Assembly (NCBI RefSeq): GCF_002482975.1
Contig: NZ_DLHA01000017.1
Location: 1 to 64,000 of the forward strand
DNA length: 64,000 nucleotides
Direction of reading: 5' to 3'
DNA from: Flavobacterium sp. UBA7680
GTDB taxonomy: Bacteria; Bacteroidota; Bacteroidia; Flavobacteriales; Flavobacteriaceae
Shown: positions 9,158 to 16,033 of the stretch, in pieces
Position numbering within the stretch: the stretch's first letter is position 1
How the letters are laid out: each line of letters opens with the position of its first letter
Made by a program: the position numbers and the translations under genes
The notes under the pieces: model-generated
Told to the model about the DNA's origin: nothing
The model's database searches: none
What the model saw: the letters and a program-made list of their open reading frames with translations, nothing else

Positions 9158-10555
9158 TTACCCGTAATGCTTGGCTGTCCGGGAGTATTTCCTGTTGTAA
9201 TGTTTTTTTTCTAACACATGTGCTTCTGCAGGACATTTTGCTCCGGTGTTATCAGTAGCAATCATACGCAGTGACATGGTAGTTTGAGAACTTGGTACTA
9301 TATAAGGATTAACCGTTATGGCATCATTACCATTGTACCAAGCATACGTAATTCCGTTTTGTTTATTGGCGACACTTAAATCCAAGCTCCCGCCTGCACA
9401 GAATGATGTAAAAGTATTTAACGGTTTTCCGTTTACTAATATATCGGCATCAACAATAGTGATTTGTCCTGATCCTGCACCTTTTTTTACCTGAATCGTG
9501 TTCGATTGATTTGAATAACAGCTTCCGCTTTTTACCGCTGCAAACCATTCGCCAACACTGCTGTCTCCGCTAATGCTGACTGTCGAGCCTGATTTTTCTT
9601 CTACTCCATTATGAAACCAAACTACACTTCCTGTAGTTACTGATGCCGAAAGTGTAACTGAATTTGTACCGCACAATACTCCGTCATTAGAAGCTAATGC
9701 TAAGATAGCAGTTGGTGCCACAGTACCAGATTCTGTAATGTTTTTTTCGTTTGCTGCGTTTGTATTACAGCCTACAGCACCCATCGAAATGTTGTATTTT
9801 CCTTTTTGCGTAGCAACATAGTAATTAACGCCTCGGGCTACTTCAATACCATTACGGGCCCAGATTAATTTATCAAGATTAGCCGTATTGGCCGGAACTG
9901 ATAAATATACAGAACCGCCTGTACATAAAGTTGTTCCAGACGCTGTTATGGATGGCACGGCATACGGCATTGAACTACAGTCTACACCATTTTGAGAAAA
10001 TAAAAAATCTTTGTATAAATTAGTACAGGTACTTGTAACACGCACTAATACAGTACGTATGTTTACAGACTCATTTACGTTAAAATTAATTTTAAAAGTT
10101 CCGTTTGTATTATCTGCGTCTAATGTTGCATATTCTGAACCTGCTACAATGCTGATATTAAATGGCCCGTTAAGACAATCGGGATCTGTAATATCAAATT
10201 TTTGATTACAGCCTGTTCCATCGGCAGCTACACTTACACAAGGCTGCGGGCTTATTGTAGTCTGCGATGTACCATCACACATACTTATCCAGCGCGATGC
10301 GTTCCAATATTCCACACACTTGGTGTCGCTGTTATAAATGGTAAGCCCGTTACCTTTATCTGTATTTTTTACTGCAAATGCGTCACGCTGAGCAGTTGTC
10401 ATTTGTGGCAGTCGAAGTCCGCCTTTGTTAAGCAGTTCAAGCACTGAGAAAGGCTCAGGAGCTTTTTTACCCCCTACGGTCATTTGGGCCTGTATGTTGG
10501 CCGTAAATAATATGGCTGCAAACATTAGCCATGAATAAAATAGATTTTTCTTCAT
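9158..10555 (-). CDS. N-terminal part of a frameshifted Ig-like/FISUMP-domain surface protein
   Basis: 465 residues: signal peptide (MKKNLFYSWLMFAAILFTANIQAQ, shown to the Gln-Ala-Gln cleavage region), then a short segment G-G-L-R-L-P-Q-M-T-T-A-Q-R typical of Bacteroidota surface proteins that end in FISUMP domains, then Ser/Thr/Gly-rich Ig-like units rich in paired Cys. The authentic sense ends at A-E-A-H-V-L-E-K-K; the last 13 residues are out of frame. The minus strand has eight A at 9210-9203; with seven, reading continues N-I-T-T-G-N-T-P-G-Q-P and joins the 7420-9066 frame without a stop. So this is either a disrupted gene, a slippage-controlled gene, or a homopolymer assembly error. It is transcribed behind the repeat protein at 10698-13055. 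Confidence 0.8.
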   Translation of the reverse strand: MKKNLFYSWLMFAAILFTANIQAQMTVGGKKAPEPFSVLELLNKGGLRLPQMTTAQRDAFAVKNTDKGNGLTIYNSDTKCVEYWNASRWISMCDGTSQTTISPQPCVSVAADGTGCNQKFDITDPDCLNGPFNISIVAGSEYATLDADNTNGTFKINFNVNESVNIRTVLVRVTSTCTNLYKDFLFSQNGVDCSSMPYAVPSITASGTTLCTGGSVYLSVPANTANLDKLIWARNGIEVARGVNYYVATQKGKYNISMGAVGCNTNAANEKNITESGTVAPTAILALASNDGVLCGTNSVTLSASVTTGSVVWFHNGVEEKSGSTVSISGDSSVGEWFAAVKSGSCYSNQSNTIQVKKGAGSGQITIVDADILVNGKPLNTFTSFCAGGSLDLSVANKQNGITYAWYNGNDAITVNPYIVPSSQTTMSLRMIATDNTGAKCPAEAHVLEKKHYNRKYSRTAKHYG

Positions 10556-10598
10556 TATATAATGTGTTAAGTTGTTTTAAATTTTGAAACTGTTCATT

Positions 10599-10682
10599 GA
10601 CAGAGACCGCGAGTCAATGCATAACAGATTACAAAACATATTTTCATATGGATATAATCTGTATTTGATTCGCTCTGGTCTC
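10599..10682. repeat. Long imperfect inverted repeat between two surface-protein genes
   Basis: agagacc at 10600 and ggtctct at 10676 close an imperfect stem that continues inward (gcgagtcaa / ttgattcgc, then acagatta / taatctgt). It lies just after the stop of the 10698-13055 gene on the minus strand. There is no T-run after it, so it is not a standard terminator; it could be an RNA-stability or attenuation structure within the run. Confidence 0.6.
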
Positions 10683-10697
10683 TAAAAAAAGTGAGTA

Positions 10698-13055
10698 TTA
10701 AAGAGAAGAAACTACACGCCAGTTCGTTTGATCTGACTGTAAAGTAATTTTAAGAGTTCCGCCTGTAGCAGAATAGTAAGGCGCAGTAATTTCGCTTGCA
10801 CTAAATGTATCTGAATAAACTACAGGGACATTAAATTTAACGGTAACTTCGGCACCTGCGGCATTTGACACATTATTTTGAGCAATTACCAAGACTCTTC
10901 CTGTACTGCTTGCTGCAGCCGGAAGGGTTACTGTAATGTCGCCAGTCAATTTAGATGCGATAATAGTATAATCACTATCTAATACCGTGTAATTTGTACT
11001 AATTGTTTTAACTCCCATTACACTGCTAACTGCCGGTGCTTTCCAAACTACATTACCACTTCCATCTGCAGAAGTTGCTATATATCCTGCAGCAGGGGCA
11101 GCACCATCTGTACCTTTAGCAATTGCCAATGCAGTCACTGATGTTTTATCTGAGTTCTCATCTATTCTAAGAGAATTGGAATTTTTTGTAGCATTCCAGA
11201 TATTAAAAACCCCGTTTGATTTATACATAGTAAAATCCTTAAGCGCAGTGTTTCCTCTATCAGATATAACGGCTTCGTATTTAATTTTTGCCGTATTTAT
11301 ATTGTTGATATTCTTAGAACTCATCTCTAAATCCTGAGTTGCGGTATGGTTTCCTAAATTATCTCCAGCTCCTAAAGCAGAAGCAGCTTTCCAAACCACA
11401 TTACCACTTCCGTCTGCTGATACCGCTACCAAACCGGCAGCCGGAACACTTCCATCAGTTCCTCTGTAGATAGACAAGTTGTTTACTCCTGTTTTTCTGG
11501 TTACTTCGTCAATAGTTAAATCATTACCTGCTTTCGAATTATTGTAGATTCCAAATGTTCCATTATTTTTATATAAACCAAAAACATTTGTGTTTTCAGG
11601 TACTCTGTCAAATATTTGGAGTGTGTTTTTGATATCAGCATTGTAAATATTATTAATATTTTTAATGCTCATATTTAAATTTGTTGTTGCTGTATGGTTT
11701 CCTAAATTATCTCCAGCTCCTAAAGCAGAAACAGCTTTCCAAACCACATTACCACTTGCATCTGCTGATACTGCTACTGAGCCGGCAGCCGGAACACTTC
11801 CATCTGTTCCTGCCTGAATAGCCAGATTGTTTATTGTCGTTCTTCTGTTAGCTTCATTTATTGTTAAATCGTTTGATAATTTTGAACGGTTATAGATTGA
11901 AAATATTCCATTGTTTTTATATAAACTAAAATAATCTGTATTTGAACTTGTTCTGTCAAAAATTTGAAGATCATTTTTTATATATCCATTAAAAATATCT
12001 TTTATGTTTTTGTTTGACATCTCAAGATCCTGAGTTGCAGTATGGTTACCTAAGTTATCACCCGTAACAGTTAAAGAAGAAGCAGATTTCCAAACCACAT
12101 TACCGCTTGCATCTGCAGAAGTTGCTACATAACCTGCGGCAGGGGCAGCACCATCTGTACCTTTAGCAATTGCCAATGCTGTAACAGATGTTTTATCTGA
12201 ATTCTCATCTATTTTAAGAGGATAGGAACTTTTTGTAGCATTCCAGATATTAAAAACTCCGTTTGATTTAAACAAAGTAAAATCCTTAAGCGCAGTGTTT
12301 CCTCTATCAGATATAACGGCTTCGTATTTAATTTTTGCCGTGTTTATATTGTTGATATTCTTCGAACTCATATCTAAATCCTGAGTTGCGATATGGTTTC
12401 CTAAATTATCTCCAGCAACTCCTAAAGCAGAAGCAGCTTTCCAAACCACATTACCACTTGCATCTGCAGAAGTTGCTACATAACCTGCGGCTGGCGCAGT
12501 ACCATCTGTACTTAAAGAAATAGCCATGTTATATAACGTTGTTTTTCTGGTAGTCTCATTTATAGTTAAATCATTTCCTAATTTTGAACCATTGTAAACC
12601 CCAAAATTCCCAGTATCTTTATAAATAGAGTAGGTAATTGCGTTATTTCCATCCCTGTCTTTAAATATTGCATCATGAATATTTGAAATACTATTATTAC
12701 TCATATTTAAAGTAGTAGTAGCTGTATGATTGCCTAAGTTATCTCCTAATGACGCTCTTGTTACCCATTTTAATACTCCATTAGCATCGGCAACCAAAAC
12801 ATTATCTGTAGAAGCTCCGGTTTGAAGCCCTCCAATCGTTAGTGTGTTAGCTGCAGTAGTTGTTAATGTGGTAGGTTTTAAAAGAGCACCGCCCAATTGC
12901 ACATTTCCGGCATTGGCCGTTAAACCATTATCTGCCGTATTTAAAGAATTAGGGTCCATTTGTACTTTTTTACCGTTTATGGTAACAAAAGTTTCCTTTT
13001 GTGCCATAACAAATCCGCTTTGGATGAGTAATAGCATACATACTAGTTTTTTCAT
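10698..13055 (-). CDS. Secreted repeat protein with five GDNLGNH repeats, tail-fibre-like
   Basis: The start at 13055 gives a signal peptide (MKKLVCMLLLIQSGFVMAQ); an in-frame ATG 33 bp upstream (13088) only adds a charged extension and is less likely. The mature 785-residue chain has a short head (V-T-I-N-G-K-K-V-Q), then five repeats of about 110 residues, each opening GDNLGNH-x-A-T and closing with D-G-x-x-P-A-A-G-x-(V/I)-A-x-S-A-D-x-S-G-N-V-V-W-K. Repeats 2 and 5 are almost identical, showing recent duplication or gene conversion. The last about 110 residues form a different beta-rich cap (ITVTLPAAAS, ending NWRVVSSL). Such repeats resemble fibre or adhesin stalks of Bacteroidota. Likely cell-surface or secreted; no enzymatic motif is seen. 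Confidence 0.82.
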   Translation of the reverse strand: MKKLVCMLLLIQSGFVMAQKETFVTINGKKVQMDPNSLNTADNGLTANAGNVQLGGALLKPTTLTTTAANTLTIGGLQTGASTDNVLVADANGVLKWVTRASLGDNLGNHTATTTLNMSNNSISNIHDAIFKDRDGNNAITYSIYKDTGNFGVYNGSKLGNDLTINETTRKTTLYNMAISLSTDGTAPAAGYVATSADASGNVVWKAASALGVAGDNLGNHIATQDLDMSSKNINNINTAKIKYEAVISDRGNTALKDFTLFKSNGVFNIWNATKSSYPLKIDENSDKTSVTALAIAKGTDGAAPAAGYVATSADASGNVVWKSASSLTVTGDNLGNHTATQDLEMSNKNIKDIFNGYIKNDLQIFDRTSSNTDYFSLYKNNGIFSIYNRSKLSNDLTINEANRRTTINNLAIQAGTDGSVPAAGSVAVSADASGNVVWKAVSALGAGDNLGNHTATTNLNMSIKNINNIYNADIKNTLQIFDRVPENTNVFGLYKNNGTFGIYNNSKAGNDLTIDEVTRKTGVNNLSIYRGTDGSVPAAGLVAVSADGSGNVVWKAASALGAGDNLGNHTATQDLEMSSKNINNINTAKIKYEAVISDRGNTALKDFTMYKSNGVFNIWNATKNSNSLRIDENSDKTSVTALAIAKGTDGAAPAAGYIATSADGSGNVVWKAPAVSSVMGVKTISTNYTVLDSDYTIIASKLTGDITVTLPAAASSTGRVLVIAQNNVSNAAGAEVTVKFNVPVVYSDTFSASEITAPYYSATGGTLKITLQSDQTNWRVVSSL

Positions 13056-13250
13056 TTTAATTGATTTAGTAATTATTGAATTCTTCATTATACACTCTTT
13101 TCAAAAGAGATAAAAAGGTGTAAAATTAGTTTCAAAAAAAAATAGTATTTTACCTGTTAAAGTTTTTTAAATAACAGATTAAGACAAATATGTAGTTAGG
13201 AGAATTTCTTTTTGATCTGGTAAAAAGGGACTGCTTTTAAGAAATTTTAT

Positions 13251-13451
13251 TTAGGATGCTTTATTTGTTTTCTTTTGAAATTCTTCAATTAAAGCTTCTC
13301 GGTTTTCAATTATTCTAATCAGTGTTTCTTTTGCGATTTCATCGCCACGAAGGAACCTCATTTTTGCTGCAGGGGCTTTAATGCCCATAACCTGACCAAG
13401 TAAGGTGTAATCACCATACAGCGTTTTTTCCTTAATTTGTTCGATTGTCAT
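13251..13451 (-). CDS. Small putative Cro-like DNA-binding protein
   Basis: Translation most likely starts at 13451 (MTIEQIKEKTLYGDY), giving 66 residues; the longer frame from 13490 would begin inside the minus-7 element at 13495-13488. The protein is helical, with a pattern T-L-L-G-Q-V-M-G-I-K-A-P-A-A-K-M-R-F-L-R-G suggesting a helix-turn-helix and a C-terminal helix rich in Glu/Arg. It is divergent from the HTH gene at 13551 with a 100-bp intergenic region holding a perfect 14-bp palindrome. The arrangement resembles a cI/Cro-type switch. Exact family not recognised; DNA binding is inferred. Confidence 0.6.
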   Translation of the reverse strand: MTIEQIKEKTLYGDYTLLGQVMGIKAPAAKMRFLRGDEIAKETLIRIIENREALIEEFQKKTNKAS

Positions 13452-13487
13452 AACAAAAAGTTTATCTTTGAATGCATAAATAATATG

Positions 13488-13509
13488 CAAATATATACAG
13501 AAATCTGTA
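13488..13509 (-). promoter_or_regulatory. Minus-7 element abutting an operator palindrome (TACAGAAATCTGTA)
   Basis: On the minus strand TATATTTG occupies 13495-13488. The next base starts the palindrome tacagaaatctgta (13496-13509): arms TACAGA/TCTGTA with a 2-nt centre. A partial site (aaatctgta) lies at 13531-13539. Binding here would block transcription of the 66-residue gene and could affect the divergent HTH gene. An identical copy lies inside the HTH gene at 13664-13677, and two more at 14234-14247 and 14402-14415. Confidence 0.7.
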
Positions 13510-13550
13510 TAATAAAGCTTACAAAATCAAAAATCTGTAATTTTTTTCTG

Positions 13551-13913
13551 ATGAATGACATAACTACAAGGTTTTTAGATGTTTACAGATACCTTTATGA
13601 AAACAAAATTGTATTGAACCCTAAAAGCTTTGCGAAAGAAATAAATATAAGTACGTCCTTAATTACAGAAATCTGTAAGTTAAGAACAAATGCAGGAATA
13701 ACTCCTATACAGAATTTATTGCAGAAATATACCGATATTGATGCAAACTGGCTTTTAACAGGTGAAGGATCTATGTTAAAAAACAACAGGGTAGAAATTA
13801 ATATAAACTATAAAGAATTAGCCGAAGCAAGACTTGAAATTATTGAAATGAAAAATGAAAAAATTAAGTCTTTAAACAAAGAGGTAGCTGCTCTTAAGGA
13901 TGCCAAGCGCTAA
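13551..13913 (+). CDS. Helix-turn-helix repressor-like protein with C-terminal coiled coil
   Basis: The start at 13551 (MNDITTRFLDVYRYL) gives 120 residues; the upstream in-frame ATG at 13437 would place the N-terminus across the operator and the divergent gene and is rejected. Residues 5-70 fit a lambda-repressor/XRE-like fold as in Bacteroidota phage-type regulators: S-F-A-K-E-I-N-I-S-T-S-L-I-T-E-I as helix-turn-helix, then N-L-L-Q-K-Y-T-D-I-D-A-N-W-L-L-T-G-E-G-S-M. The tail (80-120) is a charged helix with heptad spacing, probably a dimerising coiled coil. It probably represses itself and/or its divergent partner through TACAGAAATCTGTA sites. The palindrome at 13664-13677 lies within its own coding sequence (codons for I-T-E-I-C-K). 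Confidence 0.8.
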   Translation: MNDITTRFLDVYRYLYENKIVLNPKSFAKEINISTSLITEICKLRTNAGITPIQNLLQKYTDIDANWLLTGEGSMLKNNRVEININYKELAEARLEIIEMKNEKIKSLNKEVAALKDAKR

Positions 13914-14039
13914 TTTTATCTCAAAACTTTGATTAAAATATTGATCAATTTTAAAAGTAACGGATACAAAAAATTAAAATATTTCTTTCTCTGTTTTTCT
14001 TCTATTCTTTATAAATTATATTCACCTTCACTACAAAAT

Positions 14040-14091
14040 AAAAAAAACCGCAAACTCAACTGATCAGGATTGAAATCATCTTGTCTGCGGT
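14040..14091 (-). terminator. Intrinsic terminator on the minus strand with no upstream protein gene
   Basis: Nine-bp stem (accgcagac / gtttgcggt on the minus strand, one G-U pair) followed by eight T. No minus-strand open frame of useful length lies between it and the consensus promoter at 14226-14255, which points to a short untranslated transcript. Confidence 0.7.
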
Positions 14092-14220
14092 AAAAATTCC
14101 AATTAGAGATGGAAAAATTTTAATGCTATACTATTTAAATTAGTCATTAAAATAGGGCTTTATATCAGGACTTTACTCTTTTTTATTACAGCTCTATTTT
14201 TTTGTAATTCTTGCAAATAA
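14040..14220 (-). ncRNA. Candidate small RNA under operator control
   Basis: A predicted transcript of about 180 nt runs from the promoter at 14226-14255 (expected start near 14220) to the terminator at 14040. The only internal frame noticed is a 14-codon one (MTNLNSIALKFFHL). The position corresponds to where a copy of the small 66-residue gene would be if the whole switch had been duplicated, but no similarity to it can be read. It may be a regulatory RNA or the remnant of that gene. RNA evidence is absent here, so this is inference from promoter, operator and terminator. Confidence 0.45.
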
Positions 14221-14225
14221 TACTC

Positions 14226-14255
14226 CAAATATATACAGAAATCTGTAATAAACAA
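14226..14255 (-). promoter_or_regulatory. Consensus promoter with operator palindrome in its spacer
   Basis: On the minus strand TTG (14255-14253), 19 bases, TATATTTG (14233-14226). The 14-bp palindrome tacagaaatctgta fills 14234-14247, that is, most of the spacer next to the minus-7 element. A repressor bound there would exclude RNA polymerase. Confidence 0.75.
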
Positions 14256-14288
14256 ATTTCTGATACAAAATTCTGTAATTATTTTCTT

Positions 14289-14421
14289 ATGAATAATATA
14301 ACTTAAAGGTTTTCAAATATTTACAAATATCTAATAGAAAATAGAATTATTGTAGATCCTAAGAATTCTGCACAATAAATAAATATAAGCGTATGGTTAA
14401 TTACAGAAATCTGTAAAACCT
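14289..14421 (+). pseudogene. Decayed duplicate of the HTH repressor gene
   Basis: Reading from the ATG at 14289 gives MNNIT-stop-RFSNIYKYLIENRIIVDPKNSAQ-stop, then INISVWLITEIC. This aligns over 44 codons with the N-terminus of the HTH gene at 13551 (MNDITTRFLDVYRYLYENKIVLNPK and so on) but has two in-frame stops and ends abruptly before the dispersed repeats at 14455. The upstream control region, including the palindrome, is conserved with 13490-13550, and so is the internal palindrome at 14402-14415. So a duplication of the switch decayed in coding sequence while the DNA-binding sites stayed intact. Confidence 0.85.
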
Positions 14422-14454
14422 TTTCACGCTGAAGGGTAAAAATTACTTTTATCT

Positions 14455-14775
14455 TATGTCTTTGCGAGGAACAAAGCAATCTCAATTTGCTTATCACTAA
14501 AGTTGTTCCTTGTTAGTGCGGTTGCTTCGTTCCTCGGGATGACGGTGTGTATGGTTCTTTGTCAAAGTTTTGTCATTTCGACCGAAGGGAGAAATCGCAC
14601 AAGGAGCTCCGCAAAGCATATCACCAATCTTTGTGGAGTTACTTGCGGAGATCCCTCGTTCCTCGGGATGACAAGATTGAGGAAGATTATTGTGGAATTA
14701 CTTTGCGCCCTTCGACTTCGCTCAGGGTGACAACTCATAACTCATAACTCATAACTCATAATTCATAACTTATAA
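14455..14775. repeat. Dispersed-repeat cluster plus 10-bp tandem repeat
   Basis: Same families as 5020-5905: gcgaggaacaaagcaatctc at 14464, tgtcatttcgaccgaaggga near 14571, the partly inverted gatccctcgttcctcgggat near 14650, and cgcccttcgacttcgctcag at 14706. At 14730-14775 a run of degenerate actcataact units is repeated about five times. Open frames at 14503-14747 are translations of the repeats. The rest of the 13914-14776 gap holds the small-RNA candidate and the pseudogene. Confidence 0.85.
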
Positions 14776-14776
14776 C

Positions 14777-15436
14777 TCACTCCTCTAATATAATCGAAGG
14801 CAAATTCTCATTAAGCCATTTGTATTTATTGAGAATCATAATATGGGTTCCGCCTTTTACTACTATACAGCTGTTGATATATTTTATAGGAAAAACTTCG
14901 TCCTGATCGCCGTGAATATGAATGACATTATCGTCGACATTATTTCTGTCCCATAAAATAACCGATTCTACCGCCCATTGCAGATAATTAAGATCACGAA
15001 CGGCTAAAAACTTCTCGTATAATTTAATGCGTTTATTGATTTTTTCTCCAAAAGAGTATTTCGCCAGACTTTCGATATTCAAAATCAGCTTCATAGGAAT
15101 CAATTTGTAAGCTTTTGTCTTCTTCCCTATTTTCATTCTTCTCGGGAATTCGACATTACTTCTTACACTCGAAATGATGATTACTTTTTTGGCCTGAACA
15201 TGTTTTGCAATTTCCTGCACTAAAATTCCTCCAAAAGAAACGCCAATTAACACAGGGTTGTCATGCTTGATTTTTTTTGAAATTCGGAGTGCGTAATCTG
15301 ATAAGGCTTCTTTGGGATGCGGAATTTCCCATTCTAACAAACAGGTTTCAAATACAGATTCGTCTAATTTGATTCTTTCAAATATAGCAGGGCTGGCCGC
15401 GAGACCAGGCATAAAATATACGGGAATTTTGCTCAT
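14777..15436 (-). CDS. Alpha/beta hydrolase
   Basis: 219 residues without a signal peptide, hence cytoplasmic. An early Y-F-M-P-G-L segment replaces the usual HG oxyanion loop. The nucleophile elbow is G-V-S-F-G-G near residue 84-89 (Ser about 86). The acid is probably the Asp of H-I-H-G-D-Q-D-E near 180, and the His that of G-G-T-H-I-M near 198. That gives a complete Ser-Asp-His triad in the right order with a small lid (about 100-150). The substrate cannot be told. Its 3' end abuts the repeat cluster; the upstream 285 bp to the next gene contain only a candidate promoter for that gene. Confidence 0.85.
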   Translation of the reverse strand: MSKIPVYFMPGLAASPAIFERIKLDESVFETCLLEWEIPHPKEALSDYALRISKKIKHDNPVLIGVSFGGILVQEIAKHVQAKKVIIISSVRSNVEFPRRMKIGKKTKAYKLIPMKLILNIESLAKYSFGEKINKRIKLYEKFLAVRDLNYLQWAVESVILWDRNNVDDNVIHIHGDQDEVFPIKYINSCIVVKGGTHIMILNKYKWLNENLPSIILEE

Positions 15437-15617
15437 TTGTTTAAAATGGAATTACAACTACAGCTCTTAATTTCAAGCTAAATTTACTTTTTTTAATAAT
15501 ATCTACAGCAAATCGCACACCATAATTGCATTTTAAAACAAATTGAGTTGTAAAAATAAACGATTTTGCAATGAACCCGATGCTCAAAAAATAATTTCAT
15601 ATTGAAAATCAAATGAT

Positions 15618-15625
15618 TACCTTTG
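15618..15625 (+). promoter_or_regulatory. TACCTTTG minus-7 element upstream of the GNAT-like gene
   Basis: A TAnnTTTG match about 97 bp before the start at 15722. The nearest TTG (15602-15604) is only 13 bp upstream, shorter than the usual 17-19, so support is moderate. Confidence 0.45.
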
Positions 15626-15721
15626 CATTCCAAATCACCAGCAGCTAAACGTCTTTTAAAAAGATTTTAGCTGACTATATTTTTCGTTCTTTTTCTAATA
15701 TTTTTTAACCTACCCCAAAAC

Positions 15722-16033
15722 ATGACAAATATGGAACCTACCGAAGCTATGGAAATCAAAGACAACACTTTTGCAAGACAATTTGAAACCGTGGTCCCTG
15801 AAGGATTATTAAGCGTTGAGTATTCTTTTCAGGAAAAAAAGATTTTTTTAACCAAAATCAACACGCCCGAAAACTTTGAAAATCAACCTGTACTTGACAC
15901 TTTACTTAAAAGCATTTTGGAATTAAGTACCGAGAAAAAATTTAGAGTTGTGCCGATTCACCCAAAAATTGCGGCCTTTTTTAAAAAAAATCCAAAATAC
16001 AAAGATTTACTGCCACCGGGAATCAGAATTTAA
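15722..16033 (+). CDS. Small YjdJ-type GNAT-like acetyltransferase domain protein
   Basis: 103 residues. The C-terminal part (about 60-103: L-D-T-L-L-K-S-I-L-E-L, then V-V-P-I-H-P-K-I-A-A-F-F-K-K-N-P-K-Y-K-D-L-L) matches the layout of the small YjdJ/Gcn5-related family: a helix, a strand ending in a C/P-x-H-P motif, and an aromatic-rich final helix. The same plan is seen in the clearer member at 63099-63389. However, the G-x-G-x-A/G acetyl-CoA loop before the helix is not recognisable here (N-F-E-N-Q-P-V-L instead), so catalytic activity is doubtful. Its stop codon overlaps the convergent transporter gene by 4 bp. Confidence 0.65.
   Translation: MTNMEPTEAMEIKDNTFARQFETVVPEGLLSVEYSFQEKKIFLTKINTPENFENQPVLDTLLKSILELSTEKKFRVVPIHPKIAAFFKKNPKYKDLLPPGIRI

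Noticed and set aside
10599..10682. Rho-independent terminator of the repeat-protein gene
   Set aside because: The stem is long but imperfect and no T-run follows on the minus strand.
13251..14421. A prophage remnant based on the repressor-like pair
   Set aside because: No other phage gene (integrase, terminase, structural) occurs nearby; only the regulator pair is present.
14503..14747. Two overlapping open frames of 66-75 codons
   Set aside because: Same dispersed-repeat families as at 5020-5905; no start signals and repeat-derived peptides.
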